Assembly: GCA_963664065.1 (NCBI GenBank)
Contig: OY760942.1
Coordinates: 2,170,001 to 2,234,000 of the forward strand
Length of the DNA stretch: 64,000 nucleotides
Direction of reading: 5' to 3'
DNA from: JABDJL01 sp963664065
GTDB taxonomy: Bacteria; Pseudomonadota; Gammaproteobacteria; Xanthomonadales; SZUA-36
This document shows positions 15,892 to 24,781 of this stretch, in pieces. The position numbers and the translations under genes were made by a program. Numbering within the stretch: position 1 is the first letter of the stretch; each line of letters opens with the position of its first letter. The notes beneath the pieces are model-generated. The model saw only the letters and a program-made list of their open reading frames with translations. It did no database searches and had not been told where the DNA came from.

Positions 15892-18399
15892 ATGCCACTT
15901 GCCAAGCGCTTTCAACATCCCGCAGCCTGGCGATTATTCGCTTGGATTCTGTTGCTGGCACTAACCTATTTCTTGACAGGAAAGGTCGGCCTGTCTCTCT
16001 CGCAGGTGGAAAACACCGTCACCCTGGTGTGGCCGCCCGCGGGCATTGCCCTGGCCACTCTACTTCTCGGAGGATTACGCTTGTGGCCCGGCATCTGGTT
16101 GGGGGCGTTCCTGGTTAACCTCTCCACGGGCTCGAGCGTTGAGGTCTCCTTTGGCATCGCCATCGGCAACACTCTGGAACCGGTAGTTGCCGCCTACCTC
16201 CTGCTGCAGGTTGCTAAAGTACGCATCCCTTTCGAAAGCCCTCGCGACCTCATTTACCTGGCCATCTTCGGCGTCATACTGGCACCGGTGATGGCCGCCA
16301 CGATAGGAGTCTCAAGTCTGCTCGCCGCAGGGCGATTGCCTTGGTCGGAGTTTTCATCGACGTTGATGGTATGGTGGCTTGGAGACGCCGGCGGCACGCT
16401 GTTGATGACCCCTTTGATCATCAGCTGGTCATCGGTGCGGTTACCCACCAGCTATACCTGGCGTCAGTTGCTGGAAATTGGGGTTCTTTTTGCCTGTCTG
16501 CTCATCTCAAGTCTTGTAGTACTCATGCCTCCCGCTTTCATCGAGTCAGGCACGACTCTGGCGTTTCTGCCGTTCCCCTTTCTGATCTGGGCCGCGATAC
16601 GCCAGGGTCTGCGGGGCGCAGCGAGCTCCACCTTCGTGGTCATCGCATGCATCGTGTGGGGAACGGCGCGTGACATCGGTCCGTTCGCCATCACAAGCGA
16701 CCCCAGCATAGGGCTGGCAGTGCTGTGGGTTTATATGAGCGTGATCGCAGTTTCAACGCTCCTGACCGCCGTTCTCTCTGATCGCGACCGCGCGTCTCGC
16801 GAGCTCTCTGATCTCAACATTCTGCTGTCCGCGATAGTCGAAGGCACAAAGGACGCCACCTTCGTCAAGAGCCGGGATGGCCGCTACCTGCACGTAAATC
16901 AAGTGGTCTGCAGCAACACCGGAAAGTCGCGCGAACAGATTATCGGCAAGGATGACACGGAACTTTATCCCGAGCCGATGGCGCGAGACTTGATGAAATC
17001 AGAGCAGGATATTATGGCCGCAGGCGAGCTCGTGACTCTCGAGGAAACCACAAGTCAGGGTGACAATGCGATCACCTGGCATTCGATAAAGGCTCCATAC
17101 CGTGACCAGGACGGCAAGATCATTGGGTTGATCGGCATCGCCCGTGACAGTGCCCAGCACAAACGGCTGGTTGAAGAACTGGACAAGCACCGCCATCACC
17201 TCGAGGAATTGGTGGATCAACGCACCGAGCAATTGGCCGAGGCCCGGCGAGAGACGGAAGCCGTTAACATTGCATTGCGGGAAAGCGAAGCGCAGTTCAG
17301 ACACGCGGCCCAGGTCGCCCATCTCGGCCATTACCACGCTGACTCGCTGAAAGGAGAATTCACCACCGTCTCCGCAGAATATGCGCGGATTCATGGCTAC
17401 ACGGTGGATGAGTATATGGAACGCTACCGAAGCCTAAAAAGTGATTGGGAAACTTTCTACCCGGAAGACCGGGCAATGGTCAAGGAGGGGTATGAGCGGG
17501 AGGATGATGCGACATTGGATTATCGTATTATCCACAGGGACGGAAGCGTGCGCCATGTGCGCGAATTCCTCAAATATATCTGGGATAACTCCGGTACTCA
17601 TATTGCGAGTGAAGGCACCCTGCTAGACATCACGGATGCTAAGCAGGCGGAACTCGAATTACGCGCCGCCAAGGAAGCCGCCGAGGCCGCCAACCTGGCC
17701 AAGTCGGAATTCCTGTCCCGTATGAGCCATGAGCTGCGCACGCCCATGAACGCCATCCTCGGCTTCGGGCAACTGTTGCAAATGACCCCGGAAGCCAAAC
17801 TCAAAAAGCTGCAACCAACATTTGTTGAGAATATCCTCAAAGCGGGTCAACACCTGATGGCCCTGATTGAGGAGGTGCTGGACCTCACGCGCATTGACAG
17901 TGGAAGTATGCAGTTATCCATGGAAGCGGTTGACCTGGGTGTGATTTTGCAGGAATGCACCAGCCTGGTGCAGGCCATGGCGGATGAGCGCCAAATCACG
18001 CTGGAAATCCAGCTTGATTCCGGTACGACGCCCAGCGTGTGGGCCGACGAAACACGCCTGCAGCAGGTGCTGCTCAATCTGTTGTCGAACGCAATTAAAT
18101 ACAACCATGAAGGGGGCTGTGTGACGGTAGGCTGTAATGCACCCACAAATGGTTTGTTACGGATCGCCGTTAGCGATACCGGCCCGGGCATTCCCAAAGA
18201 GCGCATGGACGAGTTGTTCCAACCCTTTGAACGCCTGGGGGCTGAAGGGAGTGGAGTCGAGGGAACAGGTATTGGATTGACCATCACAGAGTTGTTGGTG
18301 GAGATGATGGGGGGGGGTCATCTTGGCGTCGAGAGCACCCTGGGTGAAGGCAGCACTTTTTGGGTGGAACTCCGAGCCGACAGCGGGCGTCTATCCTGA
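15892..18399 (+). CDS. MASE1-PAS-PAS sensor histidine kinase
   Basis: Membrane sensor kinase of 835 residues from the ATG at 15892 (MPLAKRFQ); a TTG at 15817 would give 860. Order: MASE1 integral membrane sensor with eight or so helices (to about residue 300), PAS (about 310-430), coiled coil, second PAS with PAC (about 470-590), HisKA with His613 in FLSRMSHELRTPMN, and HATPase with N box LLNLLSNAIKYN, G1 VSDTGPGIP and G2 GTGIGL. No receiver domain and no adjacent response regulator, so it is an orphan kinase. GC content is well above the following genes. A run of nine G (18309-18317) lies in the HATPase end. Confidence 0.92.
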   Translation: MPLAKRFQHPAAWRLFAWILLLALTYFLTGKVGLSLSQVENTVTLVWPPAGIALATLLLGGLRLWPGIWLGAFLVNLSTGSSVEVSFGIAIGNTLEPVVAAYLLLQVAKVRIPFESPRDLIYLAIFGVILAPVMAATIGVSSLLAAGRLPWSEFSSTLMVWWLGDAGGTLLMTPLIISWSSVRLPTSYTWRQLLEIGVLFACLLISSLVVLMPPAFIESGTTLAFLPFPFLIWAAIRQGLRGAASSTFVVIACIVWGTARDIGPFAITSDPSIGLAVLWVYMSVIAVSTLLTAVLSDRDRASRELSDLNILLSAIVEGTKDATFVKSRDGRYLHVNQVVCSNTGKSREQIIGKDDTELYPEPMARDLMKSEQDIMAAGELVTLEETTSQGDNAITWHSIKAPYRDQDGKIIGLIGIARDSAQHKRLVEELDKHRHHLEELVDQRTEQLAEARRETEAVNIALRESEAQFRHAAQVAHLGHYHADSLKGEFTTVSAEYARIHGYTVDEYMERYRSLKSDWETFYPEDRAMVKEGYEREDDATLDYRIIHRDGSVRHVREFLKYIWDNSGTHIASEGTLLDITDAKQAELELRAAKEAAEAANLAKSEFLSRMSHELRTPMNAILGFGQLLQMTPEAKLKKLQPTFVENILKAGQHLMALIEEVLDLTRIDSGSMQLSMEAVDLGVILQECTSLVQAMADERQITLEIQLDSGTTPSVWADETRLQQVLLNLLSNAIKYNHEGGCVTVGCNAPTNGLLRIAVSDTGPGIPKERMDELFQPFERLGAEGSGVEGTGIGLTITELLVEMMGGGHLGVESTLGEGSTFWVELRADSGRLS

Positions 18400-18529
18400 A
18401 AATTCGTCCGAATTCATGGGCAAGTTAAATCACAGGCGAAATTCGGCCAATCAGGTCCTCTATTCACTTATCTTGCACTTAATCCGTGATACTTCTAAAG
18501 AGCTTAAACATATAAGCATTTTAAAATAT

Positions 18530-18606
18530 TGGTCGGGGTGAAAGGACTTGAACCTTCGACCTCTGCCTCCCGAAGGCAGCGCTCTACCAGGCTGAGCTAC
18601 ACCCCG
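18530..18606 (-). tRNA. tRNA-Pro (anticodon CGG)
   Basis: Read on the minus strand: acceptor CGGGGTG (18606-18600) pairs with CACCCCG, then discriminator A and encoded CCA ending at 18530. Anticodon stem CTGCC/GGCAG with loop TTCGGGA gives CGG. The T-arm is AGGTTCAAGTCCTTT. It sits alone between the histidine kinase and blaI. Confidence 0.95.
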
Positions 18607-18795
18607 CTGAAGGGCGCATATTCTATAGAAAGCACCGATGGTTTGAAAGGACGAAGGCCCCGGGCCGGTCTGATATGTGTAGCAAGCCATGGGAGTGTCC
18701 TGACTTACTTGTTAACCTACGGTGCGTGATGTACGATAATCTTCGTGTAAATGCGTGACTTTTGGTAGATTAATAAATCGAGGAGCTTTCATATT

Positions 18796-19188
18796 ATGGT
18801 AAGCAACAGAAGGAACTTGCCCCAACCAACAAAAACAGAGCTCAATATTCTCAGGATTTTATGGGTTAATGGAGAAAGCACGGTTCGCGAGGTTCACGAA
18901 GCTCTGAATGAAGAAGAGGCTAGCGGTTATACAACAGCACTCAAAATGTTACAGGTAATGCATCAAAAGGGACTGGTAAAACGTGACGATTCTCAACGTG
19001 CTCACGTTTATGCTGCAGCTGTCAGCAAAATGGAAACACAGTCCACATTTTTATCTGACATGGTAAATCGCCTGTTTGACGGATCAACTTCGCAAATGGT
19101 ATTGCAGGCGTTGGGTAACTCACCAAAGGCAGACGAGGCCCAATTGGAAAAAATTCAAGCCTTATTGTCTGAAATCGAGGAGCGGTAG
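18796..19188 (+). CDS. blaI: BlaI/MecI-family transcriptional repressor
   Basis: Winged-helix dimeric repressor of 130 residues. The N-terminal domain (PTKTELNILRILWVNGESTVREVHEAL, then YTTALKMLQVMHQKGLVKR) matches BlaI/MecI, and the C-terminal helices form the dimerisation part that is cleaved or released on induction in the family. A GAGGAG ribosome-binding site precedes the ATG. It is followed 2 bases later by a BlaR1-type M56 membrane protein, its usual partner. The regulated target is not necessarily a beta-lactamase; none is in the window. Confidence 0.9.
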   Translation: MVSNRRNLPQPTKTELNILRILWVNGESTVREVHEALNEEEASGYTTALKMLQVMHQKGLVKRDDSQRAHVYAAAVSKMETQSTFLSDMVNRLFDGSTSQMVLQALGNSPKADEAQLEKIQALLSEIEER

Positions 19189-19190
19189 GA

Positions 19191-20984
19191 ATGTCCGGGG
19201 TCCCGCAAATTCAAGACCTGATCAATGCACTCGGGTGGACCTTGATCCACTTTTTGTGGCAAGGCCTGGGTATTGCTTTTGTGTTCTGGCTTGTATGCCG
19301 TTTCACAGAGTCCAAGAACTCACTGCTTCGCTATTGGTCGGGTATGCTGGCATTTCTTGCTACTGCCGTTGTCCCAATTGCAACTTTTATCTTTTACTGG
19401 AATTCGATGTCCGGCGTTGTAGGCGGACAGGCCTACGCAGCACCGATCATGCCAGTGAGCGGTGAATTGAGTTTTTCTGCGATGCAATTATTGCGTGCAG
19501 CTATGGAACCGGCGCTACCCCTGGTCGTGATTCTTTGGGCGGTCGGTGTCGTAATCCTCTCGGCTCGTGCTTTTCTGGGCTGGGTGGGGGCACACCGGTT
19601 GGTCAGGCTGGATACGAGAGAAGTAAGCGGGTCGCTGCAGGAGATTTTCCGGGGGCTGATGGCGGGCCTTGAAATTCAACAGGCTGTCAGGGTTCTGAGA
19701 TCGGCGCGGGTTTCCGTTCCGACCGTGGTCGGATGGTTGAAACCGGTGATCCTGATTCCGGTAGCGGTAATTAATCGCTTGCCCGAAGATCAGCTTGAAA
19801 TGATTATTGCCCATGAGTTGGGGCATATTCGCCGTTATGACTATTTGTTCAACCTATTGCAGGTCGTTATTGAAACCCTGTTTTTCTATCACCCGGCGAT
19901 TCGCTGGATGTCAAAACAGGTTCGACAGGAACGCGAGCATTGTTGTGATGACCTGGTACTTGCGCAACGTGACCAACCTGTTTTGTATGCCCGCGCTTTG
20001 GCCAACCTTGAAATAATGCGCGATGATCCGCTACCGGCGATGGTATTGGCTGCCAGTGGCGGTGATCTGATCCAGAGGTTGCGCCGGATAGCTCGCCAGG
20101 ATTTGCCTGGTAATCAAACAGGTTTCGCCCAGTTAGCCGTTATGATTGGTGTGGCCACACTGGTGAGTGTCAGCGCGCGCCAGGGCCTGGATGTCAGCAA
20201 TCACTTCCTTGATGCATCTACTTTCAGCACGAAAACAGCTGTGTACGAATTGGATTCCATGGCACGTTCACGTTCTGCATGGGTGCAGGGAATCAGCGAA
20301 TTTTCACGGCTTACGGTTGAATCAGAGCGCGCTACTGCCTTAGCCATATCTCAGAAATCAGATCAATCCAAAGCGCCGGTAATGACTGTCGTATCGAACC
20401 CGGGTGCCAGTCAGGAACACACGAACGAACCGGGATTCGGAGAGGTCATGCCTGCCAGGATAGCGGTGCAGGATAAGCCAATGTTTTCACCGGCGGCACC
20501 GGTGACATTCGGAACTGATATCCGGACTGGGGAGTTCACAGAGGAACTTGTGCTGTTGCTCTCAAGTTCGACCATGCCTTCGAAAACCCGCCATGAGCCG
20601 GTGCTGAGCGATACCGGATTGCAAAACAGAATAGCGGTACAGTTTGAAATCACTCCTGAAACGGTAATTTCGCCCATCTATCCCTTTAAGGCCCGCCGTA
20701 AGCACATTGATGGATATGTTCGGCTGGAGTTTTTCGTCGATCAATCAGGGCGTGCAAAGGATATACGTGTAGTCGAAGCACAACCGGCTGAAATGTTTGA
20801 GAAATCTGCCATAAAAGCATTGGAAAAGTGGGTCTTCAAGGTGAATGGGGATCACTCGGAAAACAAGCGTCTTTTCCAGAATTTTGATTTTGATATGGAA
20901 GATCGGGGTCAAAAGGTTTCGAAACGTGAGCGGCGTTGCGAAATTGCAGGCAGCCGGATATGTGGAATGAAGGTATATAATTAG
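19191..20984 (+). CDS. BlaR1-type M56 metallopeptidase with C-terminal TonB domain
   Basis: A 597-residue membrane protein. Three N-terminal helices (about 10-32, 45-70, 105-130) precede the M56 zinc site HELGH at 208-212 (IAHELGHIRRYDY) and the downstream EREHCCDDLVL; a fourth hydrophobic segment is near 310-330. Instead of a penicillin-binding sensor domain it has a low-complexity periplasmic linker and a TonB C-terminal domain (about 500-570: GYVRLEFFVDQSGRAKDIRVVE..). It is tightly coupled to blaI and followed by a TonB-dependent receptor on the same strand. Signal-induced cleavage of BlaI is inferred from the family. Confidence 0.88.
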   Translation: MSGVPQIQDLINALGWTLIHFLWQGLGIAFVFWLVCRFTESKNSLLRYWSGMLAFLATAVVPIATFIFYWNSMSGVVGGQAYAAPIMPVSGELSFSAMQLLRAAMEPALPLVVILWAVGVVILSARAFLGWVGAHRLVRLDTREVSGSLQEIFRGLMAGLEIQQAVRVLRSARVSVPTVVGWLKPVILIPVAVINRLPEDQLEMIIAHELGHIRRYDYLFNLLQVVIETLFFYHPAIRWMSKQVRQEREHCCDDLVLAQRDQPVLYARALANLEIMRDDPLPAMVLAASGGDLIQRLRRIARQDLPGNQTGFAQLAVMIGVATLVSVSARQGLDVSNHFLDASTFSTKTAVYELDSMARSRSAWVQGISEFSRLTVESERATALAISQKSDQSKAPVMTVVSNPGASQEHTNEPGFGEVMPARIAVQDKPMFSPAAPVTFGTDIRTGEFTEELVLLLSSSTMPSKTRHEPVLSDTGLQNRIAVQFEITPETVISPIYPFKARRKHIDGYVRLEFFVDQSGRAKDIRVVEAQPAEMFEKSAIKALEKWVFKVNGDHSENKRLFQNFDFDMEDRGQKVSKRERRCEIAGSRICGMKVYN

Positions 20985-21111
20985 AAAAGAATTTCGTCTT
21001 ATTATTCGGCATTTAAACTGTACCAACAATCAGTTAGAAGACCTTCTTAGAAATAGTATCTTACCTGCACCAGCCGCTGGTCTCATTTGTTAAGATTTCG
21101 TAATAATTCCT

Positions 21112-21120
21112 TGCTACAAT
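21112..21120 (+). promoter_or_regulatory. Candidate extended -10 promoter for the TonB-dependent receptor
   Basis: TGCTACAAT at 21112-21120 is an extended -10 (TGN plus TACAAT) 157 bases before the receptor ATG. No good -35 is present at 17 bases. The surrounding 292-base gap (20985-21276) holds no other gene that I can support, leaving a long untranslated leader. Confidence 0.4.
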
Positions 21121-21276
21121 ACTGCCACCATCAAGCATGGATCGGAGGCTCACAGGCAAAAGGCTTAATTGGCAGTTCACAAGACTCTCCGGAAATACCG
21201 GCTGTGATTCTGCAATTCCTTTCCCCGTAGCACTTCTTGTTGACAACCTTCCGGTTATCAAAAAGCGGAGTAACAA

Positions 21277-24200
21277 ATGTTTAAAACAATCCGAGTTTCA
21301 CTTTCATTCATCGCAATTTTCCTATTACTCCTGGCGCCTGTCGCAGGCTTTGCCCAGGAAATCACAGGTTCTGTTCGTGGCACGGTCAGCGCACCTTCCG
21401 GTGAGCCGGTGGCCGGGACACCAGTCACGGTGACAGATACCAGGACGGGTACAACCCGCACCACCACTACAAACGATAAAGGTGTTTTCAATGTTCGAGG
21501 CCTGGTTGTCGGCGGACCCTATACGATTCGCGTGGACTCCGACGACTACCGGGGCACTGTAGTAACGGATGTATTTACAACCCTGGCCGCAACCTCGTCT
21601 TTCAATATTGTTCTCCAGGAACAGACCGGACTTATGGAGGAGGTCATTGTGGTTTCGTCAGTTACCGTTGCCGGTGCTGATCTCGCCATTGGTCCCAGCA
21701 CGGCCTTTAATCTAGCTGAGATCCAGGCGATGCCCACCATTACCCGGCAAATTCGAGACGTGATTCGAATGGATCCAAGAGTCAATGTTGGTCGGGCAAG
21801 TAGTGGAAACGGTTTTGGCGTTTCTTGCCTGGGTGGCAGCGGCCGGGCAAATTCCTTCTCGATTGATGGGGTGCGAACTGCCGATGGATTTGGTTTGAAT
21901 GCTTCCGGATTTGCTTCGAGGAATATTTTCCCCCTCCCATTTGATACCGTTCGGTCAGCATCTGTAGAATTCGCACCAGTTGACGTTCAATACGGTTCCT
22001 TTACCGGTTGCAATATTAATATCGTGACAAAAGGCGGTAGCAATGAGTTTGCCGCGGTCGGCTTTTATCTGTTGAACGACGAAAGCCTGACCGGCGACAC
22101 AATCAATGACAACATTGTTATTTCTGAACCATTTGAAGATACCAACTGGGGTGTTGAAGTCAGCGGCCCGATCATCAAGGACAAGTTGTTCTTCTATGTT
22201 TCATATGAAGAAACTGACGAAGGCAGCGCCCAGAACACCGGCCCGATCGGTGGTGGTTTCGCCAACGAGCGTCATTTGACCCTCGATGATGCGAACAGGA
22301 TTGCCGGCATACTGCGCAGCCAGTACGGTCGTGATCCAGGATTCCTGGTACGCACGCTTCCCCAGTTCAGTGAGCGGACCTTTGGTCGCCTGGACTGGAA
22401 CATAAACGACAACCACCGTGCCGAATTGACCTACGTCAAGCTTGAAGAATCCAACCTGGAAGAGGACGATTTTGGATTTAATGGTTTTACTTTCTCCGAC
22501 AACTTCGAGATGGAGGGTACCGAACAGGACTCGACTTCTTTCCGCCTGTTTTCTGACTGGTCAGATAATTTTTCCACCGAACTTCGCCTTTCAAGCCTGG
22601 AAGTCCAGGACATCCAGGGCCCGTTGGGTGGTGGAGAAGCTCAGGACAACGACCTGGTCAGAATCATCGTTGAAGCCGGCGGCGGCAGCAGCACAGATAT
22701 TTTTGCCTCGGGACCCGGTTTTTTTCGTAGCGCAAACGACCTCAGGTACACCAGTGACCAGGCCAAGCTTGCCGGATACTGGGATACGGGTGACCACAGA
22801 TTCACCATGGGTTATGAACTGGATTCGCTGGACGTGTTCAACCTGTTCATTCCAAATGCGACAGGCACATTGATCTTTGACGACATTGATGACCTTGAAG
22901 CAGGTGATCTGGATTTTGCCTTCTTCACCGGTTCATTTACCCAAAACCCCAGCGATGCCGCTGCCAATTTCGCTCGCACTATTCATACCTATTATTTGCA
23001 GGACGAATGGCAACCCAATGACCGGACGACAGTGACTGCCGGCATTCGCTATGACACCTACGATTCAAACGATGTTCCGATCTATAATCCGATTTTTGAA
23101 GCAAGATTTGGATTTGCGAACACCCAGTCATTTGATGGACTCGACCTGCTCATGCCTCGAATTGGGTTTACCTATGACATGCCTTTCGATAGTTGGGGTG
23201 AGATGCAGTTGCGCGGTGGTTTCGGCATCTTCTCGGGTGGCGATCCCACGGTGCATTTCTCAAATTCATACCAGAATTTTGGTGGCGCACTCGGTGGCAG
23301 CACCAGCTTCTCTTCACCATGTACTTCTGCTGACAGGGATATTCTTGCCGGTGGTTTCACCGGGCTTCCGGATTGCATGAGGATCGCGGCACAGAATTCC
23401 GCTTTGCAAAACCAGGGCGGTACAGCAGCAATTCAACCCGGATTCGAATTACCCTCGCAGAACCGCTTCAGCCTCGGCATGAGCCTGAGCATGCGCTCAG
23501 ACGTTAATTTCTTCAATGACTGGCAGGTCGATGTGGACGTCATTTACAGCGATCACCAGAACTCCATCGAGTACTGGGATCTGTCCAATACGCCAAGAAC
23601 AGACAGTAATGGCAATATCATTTTTCTGCCCGATGGACGGCCGCAGTTTGCACCGATTGACCCCTTGCTTGCAGGATGCAACGCCGTGTTCCAGGGCCCG
23701 GGTAATGGCTTTGTAGGTGTAACACCCGATTGCGAGGTATCCAGAGCCAGGGGCAGTACTGGTGATAGTCTTCAGCATATCCTGATGGGTAATGGTATCA
23801 GCGGCCAAACGCGTTCATTCTCCTTCCAGGCTGCCAAGACTTTTGACCTCGGTGAGAATACTTCGCTGAACTTCCGCTTCGGTTACGCCTACACGGATTC
23901 CGAGATTGGCAATCCTGTGAGCAGTTCCACGGCGACCTCCGGCTACGAGGAAGTTGCACAGGCGGTTATTAATACCACCGAACTGGGCCCGGCACAGTAT
24001 GTGAACGAGCATAACTTTGTGTTGGGTGCGACCTTCAAGCATTTCTTCTTTGAAGATCACCCGACTACTATAGGCCTGTTCTTCCGCAGGCGTTCCGGCC
24101 GTCCGTTCAGCTATACCTATGACAATCCTACATCACAGAATCTTTTCGGTGATTCGGATGACGAAGAACGAAATCTCTTCTACGTTCCTACCGGACCCAA

Positions 24201-24651
24201 TGATCCCCTGGTTGATTTGTCCACGTTGTCCTCACAGGGAACCCTGGATGCGTTCTTCGCATTCCTGGACCGTTCCGGCCTGAGCCAATATGCGGGTCAA
24301 ATTTCACCCAAGAACGGCTTTAACCAGGATTGGAACTCGGATATGGATGTGCGTATCTCCCAGGATATACCCCTGGGTGATTCCAGGAATTCATTGAAGC
24401 TCTTCCTGGATATCGAAAACATCATGAACCTGATCTCTGACGGCAATAACATTCAGACCTTCCAGCGGACCGGTGATATCAGAGAAGGCGTGCCCGTTGT
24501 TGACGCAAGCCTGAGTACTGATGGAACTCAATACCGGTATTCCAACTTCCGCCCTGGCGGTACAGGTGCTCCTACTTTCCATCCTGTATCTCTTGATGTA
24601 GACGACTCTGTCTGGCGGGTACAGGTAGGATTGAAGTACTCCTTCAACTGA
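21277..24651 (+). CDS. TonB-dependent receptor, Oar-like, with carboxypeptidase-regulatory-like domain
   Basis: Outer-membrane receptor of 1124 residues. A signal peptide (1-26, ending VAGFAQ) is followed by a CarboxypepD-regulatory-like beta-sandwich (about 30-110: GSVRGTVSAPSGEPVAGTPVTV..), a TonB-box-like EEVIVVSS near 125, a plug with FSIDGVRTADGFG, and a long beta-barrel ending in VQVGLKYSFN. This layout matches Oar-type receptors that import large or protein-derived ligands. The ligand is unknown. It is downstream of the M56-TonB protein and is followed by a strong terminator. Confidence 0.92.
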   Translation: MFKTIRVSLSFIAIFLLLLAPVAGFAQEITGSVRGTVSAPSGEPVAGTPVTVTDTRTGTTRTTTTNDKGVFNVRGLVVGGPYTIRVDSDDYRGTVVTDVFTTLAATSSFNIVLQEQTGLMEEVIVVSSVTVAGADLAIGPSTAFNLAEIQAMPTITRQIRDVIRMDPRVNVGRASSGNGFGVSCLGGSGRANSFSIDGVRTADGFGLNASGFASRNIFPLPFDTVRSASVEFAPVDVQYGSFTGCNINIVTKGGSNEFAAVGFYLLNDESLTGDTINDNIVISEPFEDTNWGVEVSGPIIKDKLFFYVSYEETDEGSAQNTGPIGGGFANERHLTLDDANRIAGILRSQYGRDPGFLVRTLPQFSERTFGRLDWNINDNHRAELTYVKLEESNLEEDDFGFNGFTFSDNFEMEGTEQDSTSFRLFSDWSDNFSTELRLSSLEVQDIQGPLGGGEAQDNDLVRIIVEAGGGSSTDIFASGPGFFRSANDLRYTSDQAKLAGYWDTGDHRFTMGYELDSLDVFNLFIPNATGTLIFDDIDDLEAGDLDFAFFTGSFTQNPSDAAANFARTIHTYYLQDEWQPNDRTTVTAGIRYDTYDSNDVPIYNPIFEARFGFANTQSFDGLDLLMPRIGFTYDMPFDSWGEMQLRGGFGIFSGGDPTVHFSNSYQNFGGALGGSTSFSSPCTSADRDILAGGFTGLPDCMRIAAQNSALQNQGGTAAIQPGFELPSQNRFSLGMSLSMRSDVNFFNDWQVDVDVIYSDHQNSIEYWDLSNTPRTDSNGNIIFLPDGRPQFAPIDPLLAGCNAVFQGPGNGFVGVTPDCEVSRARGSTGDSLQHILMGNGISGQTRSFSFQAAKTFDLGENTSLNFRFGYAYTDSEIGNPVSSSTATSGYEEVAQAVINTTELGPAQYVNEHNFVLGATFKHFFFEDHPTTIGLFFRRRSGRPFSYTYDNPTSQNLFGDSDDEERNLFYVPTGPNDPLVDLSTLSSQGTLDAFFAFLDRSGLSQYAGQISPKNGFNQDWNSDMDVRISQDIPLGDSRNSLKLFLDIENIMNLISDGNNIQTFQRTGDIREGVPVVDASLSTDGTQYRYSNFRPGGTGAPTFHPVSLDVDDSVWRVQVGLKYSFN

Positions 24652-24692
24652 TTCCGTCTACAGAAATCCTCTTATTTGTGGGGAGTGACCAG

Positions 24693-24723
24693 AGAGGCCG
24701 GCATTAGCTGGCCTCTTTCTTTG
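24693..24723 (+). terminator. Rho-independent terminator after the TonB-dependent receptor
   Basis: Stem AGAGGCCGGC (24693-24702) and GCTGGCCTCT (24707-24716), ten pairs including one G-U, loop ATTA, followed by TTTCTTT. It lies 41 bases after the receptor stop. Confidence 0.88.
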
Positions 24724-24781
24724 ATGCCGATTAATTTGGAGTGGTCGGTTACAATCAATTCAAATAGCCAGGAGATTTCCT

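Noticed and set aside
18530..18606. tRNA-Pro as attachment site of an integrated element
   Set aside because: No integrase and no second copy of the tRNA 3' end were seen in the window.
18796..20984. Beta-lactam resistance regulon
   Set aside because: No beta-lactamase or PBP gene is nearby and the BlaR1-like protein lacks the penicillin-binding domain.
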